From the NCBI GenBank assembly GCA_945947575.1, contig CAMEYM010000003.1:1-64000 (forward strand): a stretch of 64,000 nt of DNA, given 5' to 3'. Positions 43,717 to 51,399 of this stretch are shown in pieces. Position numbers and translations under genes: made by a program. This stretch comes from Rhizobium sp. Q54. GTDB taxonomy: Bacteria; Pseudomonadota; Alphaproteobacteria; UBA2966; CAIVPW01. Positions within the stretch are counted from its first letter, which is position 1. The number at the start of each line of letters is the position of its first letter. The notes under the pieces were generated by a model, which did no database searches, was not told the DNA's origin, and saw nothing but the letters and a program-made list of their open reading frames with translations.

Positions 43717-44259
43717 TCAGGCGCCGCCCGCCTGCACGCGCTGGGCGTGGTAGATCGGCCCCATGGGCGTGTCCTTGGTACCGACGACGATCTTCTCCCC
43801 CGGCTGCATGTGCCCGAGGTCGACGTCCTTGTCCGGCAGGACGCAGATGACGCGCCCGCCGACGTTGACGATGACGTGCTGCTCGCTGCTGGTCGCCCGG
43901 CGCGCCCAACTGCGCAGCTGGCTGTGATAGGGCTCCACCTTCCACGCCTCGGGATACCCCGGATCGACGTAGCAGACGATGCCGATGCCCTGGGCGCGCA
44001 GCACCATGCGCGACTTGGCCGGGTACCACTCTTCGCCAAGAGTCGCCGACAGGCGGTAGCCGCAATAGAACGTCTGGCACGGCTCGGGCCGGTCGTTGTA
44101 AATGCCGCAGCCCTTGCCCGGCTTGCAGTGCGTGCACCAGGTCCACTCCGGCTTGTTCAGCACCTTGATGCCGAGCAGCTTGCAGCACAGCGTGCACGAG
44201 CCGCAGTGACGGCCAGGCACCGGCTCGTCCTTGGTCCCCTGCATGGCTGCTTCGGTCAT
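43717..44259 (-). CDS. YkgJ-type cysteine-cluster protein, array member 7 (last)
   Basis: 180 residues from ATG 44259. N-terminal cluster GRHCGSCTLCCK (Cys at 20, 23, 26, 27), then WCTHCKPGKGCGIYNDRPEP and CQTFYCGY: eight conserved Cys that probably bind iron-sulphur or zinc, as in the CxxCxxCC family. The C-terminal ~100 residues form the array's second domain (VDPGYPEAW, VLPDKDVDLGHMQPGEKIVV). It is the most divergent copy at the C-terminus and the only one separated from its upstream neighbour by a gap (14 bases) instead of an overlap. Confidence 0.88.
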   Translation of the reverse strand: MTEAAMQGTKDEPVPGRHCGSCTLCCKLLGIKVLNKPEWTWCTHCKPGKGCGIYNDRPEPCQTFYCGYRLSATLGEEWYPAKSRMVLRAQGIGIVCYVDPGYPEAWKVEPYHSQLRSWARRATSSEQHVIVNVGGRVICVLPDKDVDLGHMQPGEKIVVGTKDTPMGPIYHAQRVQAGGA

Positions 44260-44273
44260 GGCGCTTGATCTTA

Positions 44274-44822
44274 TCAGCGTTGCGGACCGGCAGCGGACGG
44301 GATGATCCGCTGTGGCCCCGCCTTGCGCGCGTTGTAGACGACGCCGAACGGCCCAGGCTGCGCCTCGACGATGACCTTGTCGCCCGGGTCCATCAGGCCG
44401 AGGTCGACCTCGCGGTCCGGCAGCACCACGATGGTGCGCGCGCCGATGCGCACGATCATCTGCCGATTGGCGGGGACCACCTGCTCGGCCCAACTCTTGA
44501 GCTGGGCATAGTACGGAGGCTCCTTCCAGGCGTCTGGCCGCCCCGGATCGACCACGGCCGTGATGCCGCCGTGCGGCTCCCGTACCAGCACGATCTTGGA
44601 GCGCGCCGGGTGCCAAGCCTCCGGCAGCTCGGGCGACGCGAGGTAGCCGCACCGGAAGGCGCGGCAGCTGGGCGGACGATCGGAGTAGATCGCGCAACCC
44701 TGCCCCGGGCGCGCGTGCTGGCACCAGACGCCGTTGGGCTTGGCGAGCTCGACGATGCGCAGCACCTTGCAGCACAGCGTGCAGGTGCCGCACGAGCGCT
44801 CGGGCGCGGCGGCGTCGCTCAC
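44274..44822 (-). CDS. YkgJ-type cysteine-cluster protein, array member 6
   Basis: 182 residues. Cluster RSCGTCTLCCK (Cys 11, 14, 17, 18) followed by WCQHARPGQGCAIYSDRPPS and CRAFRCGYL. Second domain: GITAVVDPGRPDAWKEPPYY, VRIGARTIVVLPDREVDLGL, MDPGDKVIVEAQPGPFG. This copy is the closest match to the broken fragment at 33257-33380. Start ATG overlaps the stop of member 5 by 4 nt. Confidence 0.9.
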   Translation of the reverse strand: MSDAAAPERSCGTCTLCCKVLRIVELAKPNGVWCQHARPGQGCAIYSDRPPSCRAFRCGYLASPELPEAWHPARSKIVLVREPHGGITAVVDPGRPDAWKEPPYYAQLKSWAEQVVPANRQMIVRIGARTIVVLPDREVDLGLMDPGDKVIVEAQPGPFGVVYNARKAGPQRIIPSAAGPQR

Positions 44823-45406
44823 TTCTTCGCCGCCGCCGGCGCCCTGGGCACCGCGACGCGCACGGCGTAGCCCGAATCGGCGCGGCGCGCCCGGTAGATC
44901 GGCCGCCCGGCGGGACCGGGGGCAGTTTCGATGACGAGCGGCTCGTCCATCTCCATCGGCCCAAGGTCGAAGTCCTCATCCGGCAGCACCGCGATCGCGC
45001 GCTTGCCGATGCGTACGACGACGTACTTGTTCGATGCCAACAGCTCGCGCGACCACGACTTCAGCTGCCGGTAGAACGGCTGCTCGCGCCAGGCGTCCGG
45101 GCGGCTCTGGTCCACCACCGCGGTGATGCCGCCGGTCGCGTCGGCCATCAACACGATCTTGGACTTCGCCGGAAACCACTCCTCGGACAGGTTCGACGAC
45201 AGGTAGCCGCAGTGGAACTTGCGGCACTCGTGCGGACGGTCCGCGTAGATGCCGCAGCCCTTGCCTTGCTTGACGTGCGGGCACCACACGCCGTGCGGCT
45301 TGTTCAATGCAGCGATGTGCAGGACCTTGCAGCACATCGTGCAGGTGCCGCACGACTTGCCGGCGGCGGGAGCGCCGCCCTCGTTTGGAGTGGCTACGTC
45401 GGTCAT
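44819..45406 (-). CDS. YkgJ-type cysteine-cluster protein, array member 5
   Basis: 195 residues, the longest intact copy because of a C-terminal extension (YAVRVAVPRAPAAAKK) and a longer leader. Cluster [11 protein letters not shown] (Cys 19, 22, 25, 26), WCPHVKQGKGCGIYADRPHE, CRKFHCGYL. Second domain: GITAVVDQSRPDAW, VVRIGKRAIAVLPDEDFDLG. The ATGA overlaps on both sides couple it to members 4 and 6. Confidence 0.9.
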   Translation of the reverse strand: MTDVATPNEGGAPAAGKSCGTCTMCCKVLHIAALNKPHGVWCPHVKQGKGCGIYADRPHECRKFHCGYLSSNLSEEWFPAKSKIVLMADATGGITAVVDQSRPDAWREQPFYRQLKSWSRELLASNKYVVVRIGKRAIAVLPDEDFDLGPMEMDEPLVIETAPGPAGRPIYRARRADSGYAVRVAVPRAPAAAKK

Positions 45407-45957
45407 GGCGCCCGGCTTTCATCCGCGTTCTTGCTCGGCGCGCCATCGGCACGCCGCGCGCGATACAAAGTCTTGCCCGTCGGCGCCTGCGCCGTCTCGA
45501 TGATGACGCGCTCACCCGGACCCATTTGGCCGAGGTCAGCGTCCTCCTCGGGCAGGATGGCAATCGTGCGGTTGCCGACCCGCACCAGCACCTGGCGATT
45601 GTGCTGCAGGAACGCGGCCGACCAGGTCTTGAGCTGCTGGTAGAACGGCGGCGACTTCCAAGCATCCGGCCGCCCGGCATCAACCACGGCGGTGATGCCG
45701 TTTTCGACATACATCAGGACGATCTTGGAACTGGCCGGAAACCACTCCTGCGAGAGTCCTGGCGAGACCAGCCAGCCGCAATGGAATTCACGGCACGAGC
45801 CCGGGCGCTCGGTGTAGATGGCGCAGCCGCGCCCGGGCTTGGCGTGCGGGCACCACTCGCCGTGCGGCTTGTGCAGCTCATCGATTGCCAGCACCTTGCA
45901 GCACAGCGTGCAGCTGCCGCACGAGCGGCCGGGTGCGATGGTCGCGGCGTCGCTCAA
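45403..45957 (-). CDS. YkgJ-type cysteine-cluster protein, array member 4 (TTG start)
   Basis: 184 residues. No ATG fits the family N-terminus; TTG 45957 does, and it overlaps the stop of member 3 as TTGA, the same 4-nt geometry used by ATG in the others. Cluster RSCGSCTLCCK, WCPHAKPGRGCAIYTERPGS, CREFHCGWL. Second domain: GITAVVDAGRPDAWKSPPFY, VRVGNRTIAILPEEDADLGQ, MGPGERVIIETAQAPTG. Coupled re-initiation would make a TTG start workable. Confidence 0.85.
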   Translation of the reverse strand: MSDAATIAPGRSCGSCTLCCKVLAIDELHKPHGEWCPHAKPGRGCAIYTERPGSCREFHCGWLVSPGLSQEWFPASSKIVLMYVENGITAVVDAGRPDAWKSPPFYQQLKTWSAAFLQHNRQVLVRVGNRTIAILPEEDADLGQMGPGERVIIETAQAPTGKTLYRARRADGAPSKNADESRAP

Positions 45958-46508
45958 CCCGCCGCCTCGGAGGCCGCCGGCTGCGGAAAGCCCGCGCCCT
46001 TGGCCTCTTTGCGTACGCGGTACTGCGGGCCGACCGGGCCCGGCATCATGTCCAGGAAGAAGGAGTCGTTTGCTCCAACCATGCCAACGTCCGCGTCCTC
46101 GTCCGGCAGGATGACGATGGCGCGCGCGCCGATGCGCAACAGCATGATGCGCCCCATCGGTGACATGACGCGCGCCCACGACTTGAACTGCTCATAGTAG
46201 GGCGCTTGGCGCCACACGTCGGGACGGCTCGGGTCGATCTGCGCGGTGATGCCGCGCTCGCTGGAGGACAGGACGATCTTGCAGCGCCCCGGGTACCAAG
46301 CGTCCGACAACGACCCGGTGGAGAGGTAGCCGCACAGGAACGCACGGCACGAGTGCGGGCGCGTCTCGTAGGTGCCACACCCCTTGCCCTGCACGACGTG
46401 CTTGCACCAGGTGCCGCTCGGCTTGTCGAGTTCGGACACCTTCATGAGCTTGCAGCACAGAGTGCAGGTGCCGCAGCTGCGGCCCGGCACGAGCTCGGCG
46501 AGTTTCAT
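45954..46508 (-). CDS. YkgJ-type cysteine-cluster protein, array member 3
   Basis: 184 residues. Cluster RSCGTCTLCCK (Cys 12, 15, 18, 19), WCKHVVQGKGCGTYETRPHS, CRAFLCGYL. Second domain is more diverged: GITAQIDPSRPDVWRQAPYY, LLRIGARAIVILPDEDADVG, then DSFFLDMMPGPVGPQY where others have an acidic strand. It carries an extra Cys (YPGRCKIVL) and a tail ending PQPAASEAAG. Overlaps members 2 and 4 by 4 nt. Confidence 0.9.
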   Translation of the reverse strand: MKLAELVPGRSCGTCTLCCKLMKVSELDKPSGTWCKHVVQGKGCGTYETRPHSCRAFLCGYLSTGSLSDAWYPGRCKIVLSSSERGITAQIDPSRPDVWRQAPYYEQFKSWARVMSPMGRIMLLRIGARAIVILPDEDADVGMVGANDSFFLDMMPGPVGPQYRVRKEAKGAGFPQPAASEAAG

Positions 46509-47053
46509 GGACCGGCGACCTCTGGCTTCTTCACCTTGTGGGCGCTGTAGATGCGGCCCAAGGGCCCGCGCCGCGCCTCGCAGATGATGCGGTCGCCCGG
46601 ATCCATTTCACCGAGGTCGACGTCCTTGTCGGGGAGCACGGCGATCGCGCGGCGGCCGACGCGCACCGTCACCTGACGGTTGCGTGGCACCCCGGACAGC
46701 GACCATGACTTGATCCGCTCGTAGAACGGCGGCTCCTTCCATGCGTCGGCGCGGCCCGGATCGACGTACAAGACGATCCCCGACGGCTCGCCGACCACAA
46801 GGAAGCGCGCCTTGGCCGGCAACCACTCCTCGGTGAGCGTGTCCGACTGCAGATAGCCGCAATAGAAGTCGCGGCACGACTGCGGCCGGGTCGCGTGGAT
46901 CGTGCAGCCCGTGCCCTGCTTGCAGTGCCCGCACCACGTGCCCATCGGCTTCTTGAGCTCGGGCACCATCATGAGCTTGCAGCACAGGGTGCAACTGCCG
47001 CACGAGCGGCCTGGCACGGTCTTGATCGGGCGCGGCGCGGCGATCTCCGTCAT
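46505..47053 (-). CDS. YkgJ-type cysteine-cluster protein, array member 2
   Basis: 182 residues. Cluster RSCGSCTLCCK, WCGHCKQGTGCTIHATRPQS, CRDFYCGYL (with an extra Cys in CGHC). Second domain: GIVLYVDPGRADAWKEPPFY, VTVRVGRRAIAVLPDKDVDL, GEMDPGDRIICEARRGPLG. Position GCxIY reads GCTIH here. Overlaps members 1 and 3 by ATGA. Confidence 0.9.
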   Translation of the reverse strand: MTEIAAPRPIKTVPGRSCGSCTLCCKLMMVPELKKPMGTWCGHCKQGTGCTIHATRPQSCRDFYCGYLQSDTLTEEWLPAKARFLVVGEPSGIVLYVDPGRADAWKEPPFYERIKSWSLSGVPRNRQVTVRVGRRAIAVLPDKDVDLGEMDPGDRIICEARRGPLGRIYSAHKVKKPEVAGP

Positions 47054-47628
47054 GGCGCGGCGTCCACCGGCGTCTGTGCCGGTATCTTTTTCGCCTCGTA
47101 GCGCGTGCCGGTCGGCGTGGGACGCCAGCCGATCTCGATGCCTTCGCCGGACTCCATCACGCCGAGCTCGACGTCGCTGTCGGGCAGGATGGCGGTGACG
47201 TGCTCATCGACTCGCACAATGACGAACCAGCCCTCCGCCATGCCCTGGCGCGACCACGCCTTGAGCTGCCCGTAGTACTGCGGCTGCTTCCAGATGTCCT
47301 TGCGGTCGCGGTCGACGACCGCGGCAATGCCTCCATCCACCTTCATCAGCAGCATGCGCGCCTGCTGGGGCCGCCAGCTCTCGCCCACACCCGGCGAGGT
47401 GAGGTACCCGCAATAGAACTCGCGGCAGGACTTGGGGCGCGTCGCGTAGATGCCGCAACCGGAACGCGGCGCGCAGTGGGTGCACCACGTGCCCTGCGGC
47501 TTATTGAGCTCCGGCACCACCATCAGCTTGCAGCACATCGTGCACGTGCCGCAGGCGCGGCCGGGCACGAGCGGCACGTCGCCGCCGGCGCCGAGCGGGT
47601 TGCCGTCACGGCCTCCCGGGGCACTCAC
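47050..47628 (-). CDS. YkgJ-type cysteine-cluster protein, array member 1 (first after yacG)
   Basis: 192 residues from GTG 47628, which overlaps the yacG stop (GTGA). Cluster [40 protein letters not shown]. Second domain: [58 protein letters not shown]. Its Gly-rich leader ([16 protein letters not shown]) is unique. The frame is open to 47718, but that part overlaps yacG and reads as shadow. Confidence 0.88.
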   Translation of the reverse strand: MSAPGGRDGNPLGAGGDVPLVPGRACGTCTMCCKLMVVPELNKPQGTWCTHCAPRSGCGIYATRPKSCREFYCGYLTSPGVGESWRPQQARMLLMKVDGGIAAVVDRDRKDIWKQPQYYGQLKAWSRQGMAEGWFVIVRVDEHVTAILPDSDVELGVMESGEGIEIGWRPTPTGTRYEAKKIPAQTPVDAAP

Positions 47629-47840
47629 GACTCGTCTTCCTTGCCTTCTTGGGATGGGGCGGTCGGGTCGTCGCTGGTGGCCGGTTCGCCCGGGATGGCG
47701 TAGGAGCCGCTCAGCCAACGGCCAAGGTCGAGCTGCCTGCAGCGCGCGCTGCAGAACGGCTTGTGGCCCTCCACGACCGGCTTGCCGCAGATCGGGCAGC
47801 CGCTCTTGCCCCGCGGCCGCATGCTCGCCACCGTCCCCAT
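47625..47840 (-). CDS. yacG: DNA gyrase inhibitor YacG
   Basis: 71 residues from ATG 47840 (AAGG site upstream). Small zinc protein: CPIC at 15-18 and FCSARC at 29-34 supply the four Cys ligands, followed by [17 protein letters not shown], the family's conserved tail. YacG binds GyrB and blocks DNA binding. It heads the eight-gene minus-strand operon that includes the cysteine-cluster array. In related genomes as I recall it yacG follows maf and a ribonuclease gene; here the pqq locus lies between. Confidence 0.92.
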   Translation of the reverse strand: MGTVASMRPRGKSGCPICGKPVVEGHKPFCSARCRQLDLGRWLSGSYAIPGEPATSDDPTAPSQEGKEDES

Positions 47841-47849
47841 GGTACTGCC

Positions 47850-47879
47850 TTCTACCCCGCCCGCCGTGCGGGGTATAGT
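47850..47879 (+). promoter_or_regulatory. candidate promoter and palindrome for the LysR gene
   Basis: TATAGT at 47874-47879 could be a -10 box, with TTCTAC 18 bases upstream as a poor -35. Between them a palindrome CCCCGC-N7-GCGGGG could be a regulator site. It lies in the 89-base divergent gap between yacG and lysR. Confidence 0.35.
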
Positions 47880-47929
47880 GGAGGCGGCCCCGGTTGCCGC
47901 GTCCACGGGCCGCCGCGCCGGGTCATTCC

Positions 47930-48922
47930 ATGATCACGCTCCATCAATTGCGAATTTTCTGGGCCGTCGCGCATGCGGAATCGCTGACGCGCGCCAGCAA
48001 GCTGCTCGGTCTGGCGCAACCTTCGCTGTCCCAGCAAATCGCCAAGCTCGAGGAAAGCATCGGCACCCAGCTGTTCGATCGCAACCGCAACCAGCTGCAA
48101 CTGACCGACGCCGGCAAGTTCCTGCTGCGCAAGTCCGAGCTGATCCTCGCCAGCGTCGACGAGGCGATGGCCGGCCTGCAGGAGTTCACCGAAGGCGCGC
48201 GCGGCGTCATCTCAGTCGGCGCGCTCAACTCGATCGCGCGCGTGATCCTGCCGCGCGCCATGCGCCGCATGTCCAAGGTGTTCCCGTCCGTCGAACTCGA
48301 CGTGCACGAGGTCTCGCCCGGCGAAGCGCTCGAATTGCTCTATGGCCGCCGCCTTACGGTCGCGCTGGTCGCTGAAGATTCGATCGCCAAGAGCAACGTC
48401 TCGTTCCGCCGCTTCGAAGTGTTCAGCGACCCCTACGTGCTCGCGGTGCCGAAGGGCATCGACCTGTCCAAGGTCAACGACCCGTGGCACGACCTCGGCG
48501 AGGCGGAGCGCAAAGTCCTCAACAGCGCCATTCAGTTCAGCTTCGGCACCGCCCACCAGCGACGCATGGAAGAGTGGTTCCAGCTCAACGTGCCGCAGCA
48601 TCGCGTCGTCACCCAGGTGCGCACCTACGAGGTCGCGCTGTCGTTGGTGCAAGAAGGCCTCGGCGTCGCCGTCGTGCCGGCACTCACCGCGCGCCTCGGC
48701 ACCGCCATCGACTTCGGTGTGCAGCTCTACAAGGTGGACCTGCCCGACCGCCGTATCATCGGGCTGATTCCCAGTCAGTACGCGCGCATCGAGCCCTACG
48801 CGACCTTCATCGCGGCGCTGGAACAGGCCGGTGCCGAGGTGGAGATCCCCTCGGTTCTGCCTCAGCCGCCCTTCATCCGGGCGATCGGCGCCGAACGTGC
48901 TACCCCCGCCAAGGTCGGCTGA
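47930..48922 (+). CDS. LysR-family transcriptional regulator upstream of pqq
   Basis: 330 residues from ATG 47930. N-terminal winged helix: [55 protein letters not shown]. The effector-binding domain follows ([45 protein letters not shown]). It lies 150 bases before pqqA on the same strand, so control of the pqq genes is plausible. The effector is unknown. Confidence 0.9.
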   Translation: MITLHQLRIFWAVAHAESLTRASKLLGLAQPSLSQQIAKLEESIGTQLFDRNRNQLQLTDAGKFLLRKSELILASVDEAMAGLQEFTEGARGVISVGALNSIARVILPRAMRRMSKVFPSVELDVHEVSPGEALELLYGRRLTVALVAEDSIAKSNVSFRRFEVFSDPYVLAVPKGIDLSKVNDPWHDLGEAERKVLNSAIQFSFGTAHQRRMEEWFQLNVPQHRVVTQVRTYEVALSLVQEGLGVAVVPALTARLGTAIDFGVQLYKVDLPDRRIIGLIPSQYARIEPYATFIAALEQAGAEVEIPSVLPQPPFIRAIGAERATPAKVG

Positions 48923-49072
48923 CGGCAACGGATTCCGCCGCCATCGCATTTGCCTATGGCCGACATAGGCGGGCACCCAAATGCCTCGGATAGATTTCGC
49001 CGCAGGGCGCACTCGCCGACACTGCCATCGTTCGATCCGTTGTGGGATCGCCACCTTCCTGAGGAGACGACC

Positions 49073-49150
49073 ATGGCCTGGAAGACCCCGAAGATCACCG
49101 TCATCAGCGTCGGCATGGAGATCAACTGCTACGCCTGCGCCGAGCTCTAA
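49073..49150 (+). CDS. pqqA: PQQ precursor peptide PqqA
   Basis: 25 residues: MAWKTPKITVISVGMEINCY then ACAEL. Glu16 and Tyr20 in the EINCY segment are the two residues cross-linked by PqqE to become PQQ. GAGGAG ribosome site upstream. Position 19 is Cys where many PqqA have Met or another residue, and there is a second Cys at 22. A strong hairpin follows before pqqB. Confidence 0.93.
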   Translation: MAWKTPKITVISVGMEINCYACAEL

Positions 49151-49181
49151 AGCTCAGCTTCCTCGCCCTCGCGAGGATCGC

Positions 49182-49210
49182 AAACGCCCCGGAGCATAGC
49201 CGGGGCGTTT
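49182..49210 (+). terminator. terminator/attenuator between pqqA and pqqB
   Basis: AAACGCCCCGG and CCGGGGCGTTT form a perfect 11-bp stem with a 7-base loop; the 3' arm ends in TTT and continues CGCGTTT. It would cut transcription after pqqA so that the peptide precursor is made in excess over the enzymes. Confidence 0.75.
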
Positions 49211-49321
49211 CGCGTTTGAGGCGGGCGCCACGGGTCTGGGTTCGATGCGCTTGGTGTCACGACCGCCGGCTATGTCTCGCATAGATTAACCACCCACCGG
49301 GCGCGCGATAGGGTGCCGCCG

Positions 49322-50254
49322 ATGTTGCAAGTAATCGTTCTCGGTTCGGCGGCGGGCGGCGGTTTCCCGCAGTGGAACTGCAACTGCACCCTGTGCAAGC
49401 GCGCCCGCGCCGGCGACCCCAAGGTCAAGCGGCGCACCCAGTCCTCGCTGGCGGTCTCGTCGGGCGACGGCAAGTGGTTCCTGCTCAACGCATCCCCGGA
49501 CCTGCGCAAGCAGATCGACGACAACGCTGATCTGCATCCGGACAGCGCCAGCACGCGGCACAGTCCCATCGCCGGCGCCGTGCTCACCAATGCCGACGTC
49601 GACCACATCGCCGGGCTGTTGAACCTGCGCGAGAGCCAGCCGCTTGCCGTCTACGCGACACGCCGCGTGCATGCCGTGCTCGACCGCAACTCGGTCTACG
49701 GCGTGCTCAATCCCGCCTATGTCGACCGCCGCCCGCTCGACCTCGATCAGCGCACCGATCTCGCCAGCAAGGACGGCGTCATCAACGGCATCGCCGTTGA
49801 GCCGTTCGCCGTGCCCGGCAAGGTCGCCCTGTACCTCGAGGATCCGAGCCAGGCGAACATGGGCTCGACGGCCGAGGACACCATCGCGCTGAAGGTCACC
49901 GAGCGCGCCTCCGGCCGCAGCTTCTTCTACGTGCCGGCCTGCGCCTCGATGCCGCCCGCCCTGGCGCGGCGCCTCACCGGCGCCGACCTCGTCTTCTTCG
50001 ACGGCACCGTCTGGAAGGACGACGAGATGCTCGCCACCCGAACCGGCAAGAAGACTGGCGGCCGCATGGGCCACATGCACCTTTCCGGCGACGACGGCTC
50101 GGTCGCCGCGTTCGAAGACCTCGGCGTCAAGCGCAAGGTGTTCGTCCACATCAACAACACCAACCCCGTGCTGGCAGAGGACTCGGCCGAACGCCGGTTC
50201 GTCGAAGCGGCGGGATGGGAAGTCGGCTACGACGGAATGAAGGTGACCCTGTGA
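49322..50254 (+). CDS. pqqB: PqqB, metallo-beta-lactamase-fold PQQ biosynthesis protein
   Basis: 310 residues from ATG 49322. Starts LQVIVLGSAAGGGFPQWNCN followed by CTLCKRA, the structural zinc site CxCxxC. The metal loop is TNADVDHIAGLLNLRE. Later: SMGSTAED-like region (ANMGSTAEDTIALKV), VFFDGTVWKDDEM and RMGHMHLSG. It is proposed to hydroxylate the Tyr of the precursor. It overlaps pqqC (GTGA). Confidence 0.93.
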   Translation: MLQVIVLGSAAGGGFPQWNCNCTLCKRARAGDPKVKRRTQSSLAVSSGDGKWFLLNASPDLRKQIDDNADLHPDSASTRHSPIAGAVLTNADVDHIAGLLNLRESQPLAVYATRRVHAVLDRNSVYGVLNPAYVDRRPLDLDQRTDLASKDGVINGIAVEPFAVPGKVALYLEDPSQANMGSTAEDTIALKVTERASGRSFFYVPACASMPPALARRLTGADLVFFDGTVWKDDEMLATRTGKKTGGRMGHMHLSGDDGSVAAFEDLGVKRKVFVHINNTNPVLAEDSAERRFVEAAGWEVGYDGMKVTL

Positions 50255-51069
50255 ACAAGATGCAGACCGTAGAGCGACCCGCCCCCACCTCCTCCGCGCC
50301 GCTTGCGATGCGTCTGCGCAGCGTGACATGGAACACGCCGCATCCGCAGATGCGCAACGCCGATGAACTGGAAGCGCGGCTGCGCGAGATCGGCGCGACG
50401 CGGTACCACAACCTGCACCCGTTCCATAAGCGCCTGCACGGCGGCAAGTGCACCAAGGGCCAGGTGCAGGCGTGGGCGCTCAATCGCTACTATTACCAGT
50501 CCACCATTCCGATGAAGGACGGGGCCGTGCTGGCGCACATGCGCGATCCGCGCGTGCGGCTGGAGTGGCGCCACCGCCTCGAGGACCACGACGGTACCTA
50601 CGAGACAGAGGGCGGCATCGCGCGCTGGTTCAAGCTCACCGACGGACTCGGCCTCGACCGCGATCTCGTCGTCTCGACGCGCGGTATCCTTCCCGCAACG
50701 CGCTTCGCGGTGGACGCATACCTGAACTTCACGCGCGACCGGCCGACCCTGGAAGGCGTCGCCTCGTCGCTGACCGAGCTGTTCGCGCCCGGCATCCACC
50801 GCGAGCGCATCTCCGGCATGCTGGAGAGCTACAGCTTCATCACTGACGACGTGATGGCGTACTTCCGCAAGCGCCTGAACCAGGCGCCGCGCGACGCCGA
50901 CTGGTGCCTCGAATACGTGCGCACCAACGCCCGCACCCAAGAGGAGCGCGAGGCCGTGTGCGACGCGTTGCTGTTCAAGTGCGAAGTGCTGTGGACCATG
51001 CTCGACGCCCTCGACTACGCCTACGTGCACGGCAACGTGCCCCCCGGCGCGTTCGTGCCTGAGGCCTAG
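50251..51069 (+). CDS. pqqC: PqqC, pyrroloquinoline-quinone synthase
   Basis: 272 residues from GTG 50251 (ATG 50260 possible). Cofactorless oxidase that performs the final ring closure and eight-electron oxidation. Markers: YHNLHPFHKRLHGGKCTKGQ, the run WALNRYYYQSTIPMKDGAVL, HRLEDHDGTYETEGGIARWF, FAPGIHRERISGM. Active-site His and Tyr residues are kept. The ~30-residue N-terminal leader is slightly longer than usual. Confidence 0.94.
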   Translation: MNKMQTVERPAPTSSAPLAMRLRSVTWNTPHPQMRNADELEARLREIGATRYHNLHPFHKRLHGGKCTKGQVQAWALNRYYYQSTIPMKDGAVLAHMRDPRVRLEWRHRLEDHDGTYETEGGIARWFKLTDGLGLDRDLVVSTRGILPATRFAVDAYLNFTRDRPTLEGVASSLTELFAPGIHRERISGMLESYSFITDDVMAYFRKRLNQAPRDADWCLEYVRTNARTQEEREAVCDALLFKCEVLWTMLDALDYAYVHGNVPPGAFVPEA

Positions 51070-51072
51070 CGT

Positions 51073-51399
51073 ATGGAGCGCGTCGTCCTCAGCGAGTCTT
51101 CGGTGCCTGCCTTCCCGCGCGGCGTGAAGTTTCGCTTCAACAACGCCAAGCAGCAGTGGGTGATCCTCGCGCCGGAACGCCTGCTCGAGCCCGACGAGAC
51201 GGCCGTCACCGTCCTCAAGCTGGTGGATGGTCAGCGCACTCTCGGCGGCGTCATCGACGCGCTGATGGCGATGATCACCATCGACCCGCCACCGCGCGAC
51301 GTGGTGGCGACCGACGTCGTCGCCATGCTGCAGGACCTCGCCGACAAGGCGTTCCTGATCGACGCGGCAAAGGTGCCGCAGAAAGCCGCTGCCCGATGA
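51073..51399 (+). CDS. pqqD: PqqD, PqqA-binding chaperone
   Basis: 108 residues. RiPP-recognition-element fold: FPRGVKFRFNNAKQQWVILA, ERLLEPDETAVTVLKLVDGQ, RTLGGVIDALM. It presents PqqA to the radical-SAM enzyme PqqE. It starts 3 bases after pqqC and its stop overlaps pqqE by 4 nt. Confidence 0.92.
   Translation: MERVVLSESSVPAFPRGVKFRFNNAKQQWVILAPERLLEPDETAVTVLKLVDGQRTLGGVIDALMAMITIDPPPRDVVATDVVAMLQDLADKAFLIDAAKVPQKAAAR

Noticed and set aside
43717-44979. 420-codon frame spanning two array members
   Set aside because: Only the last 180 codons are in the real frame of array member 7; the first part is a shadow of member 6, so it is not a fusion protein.
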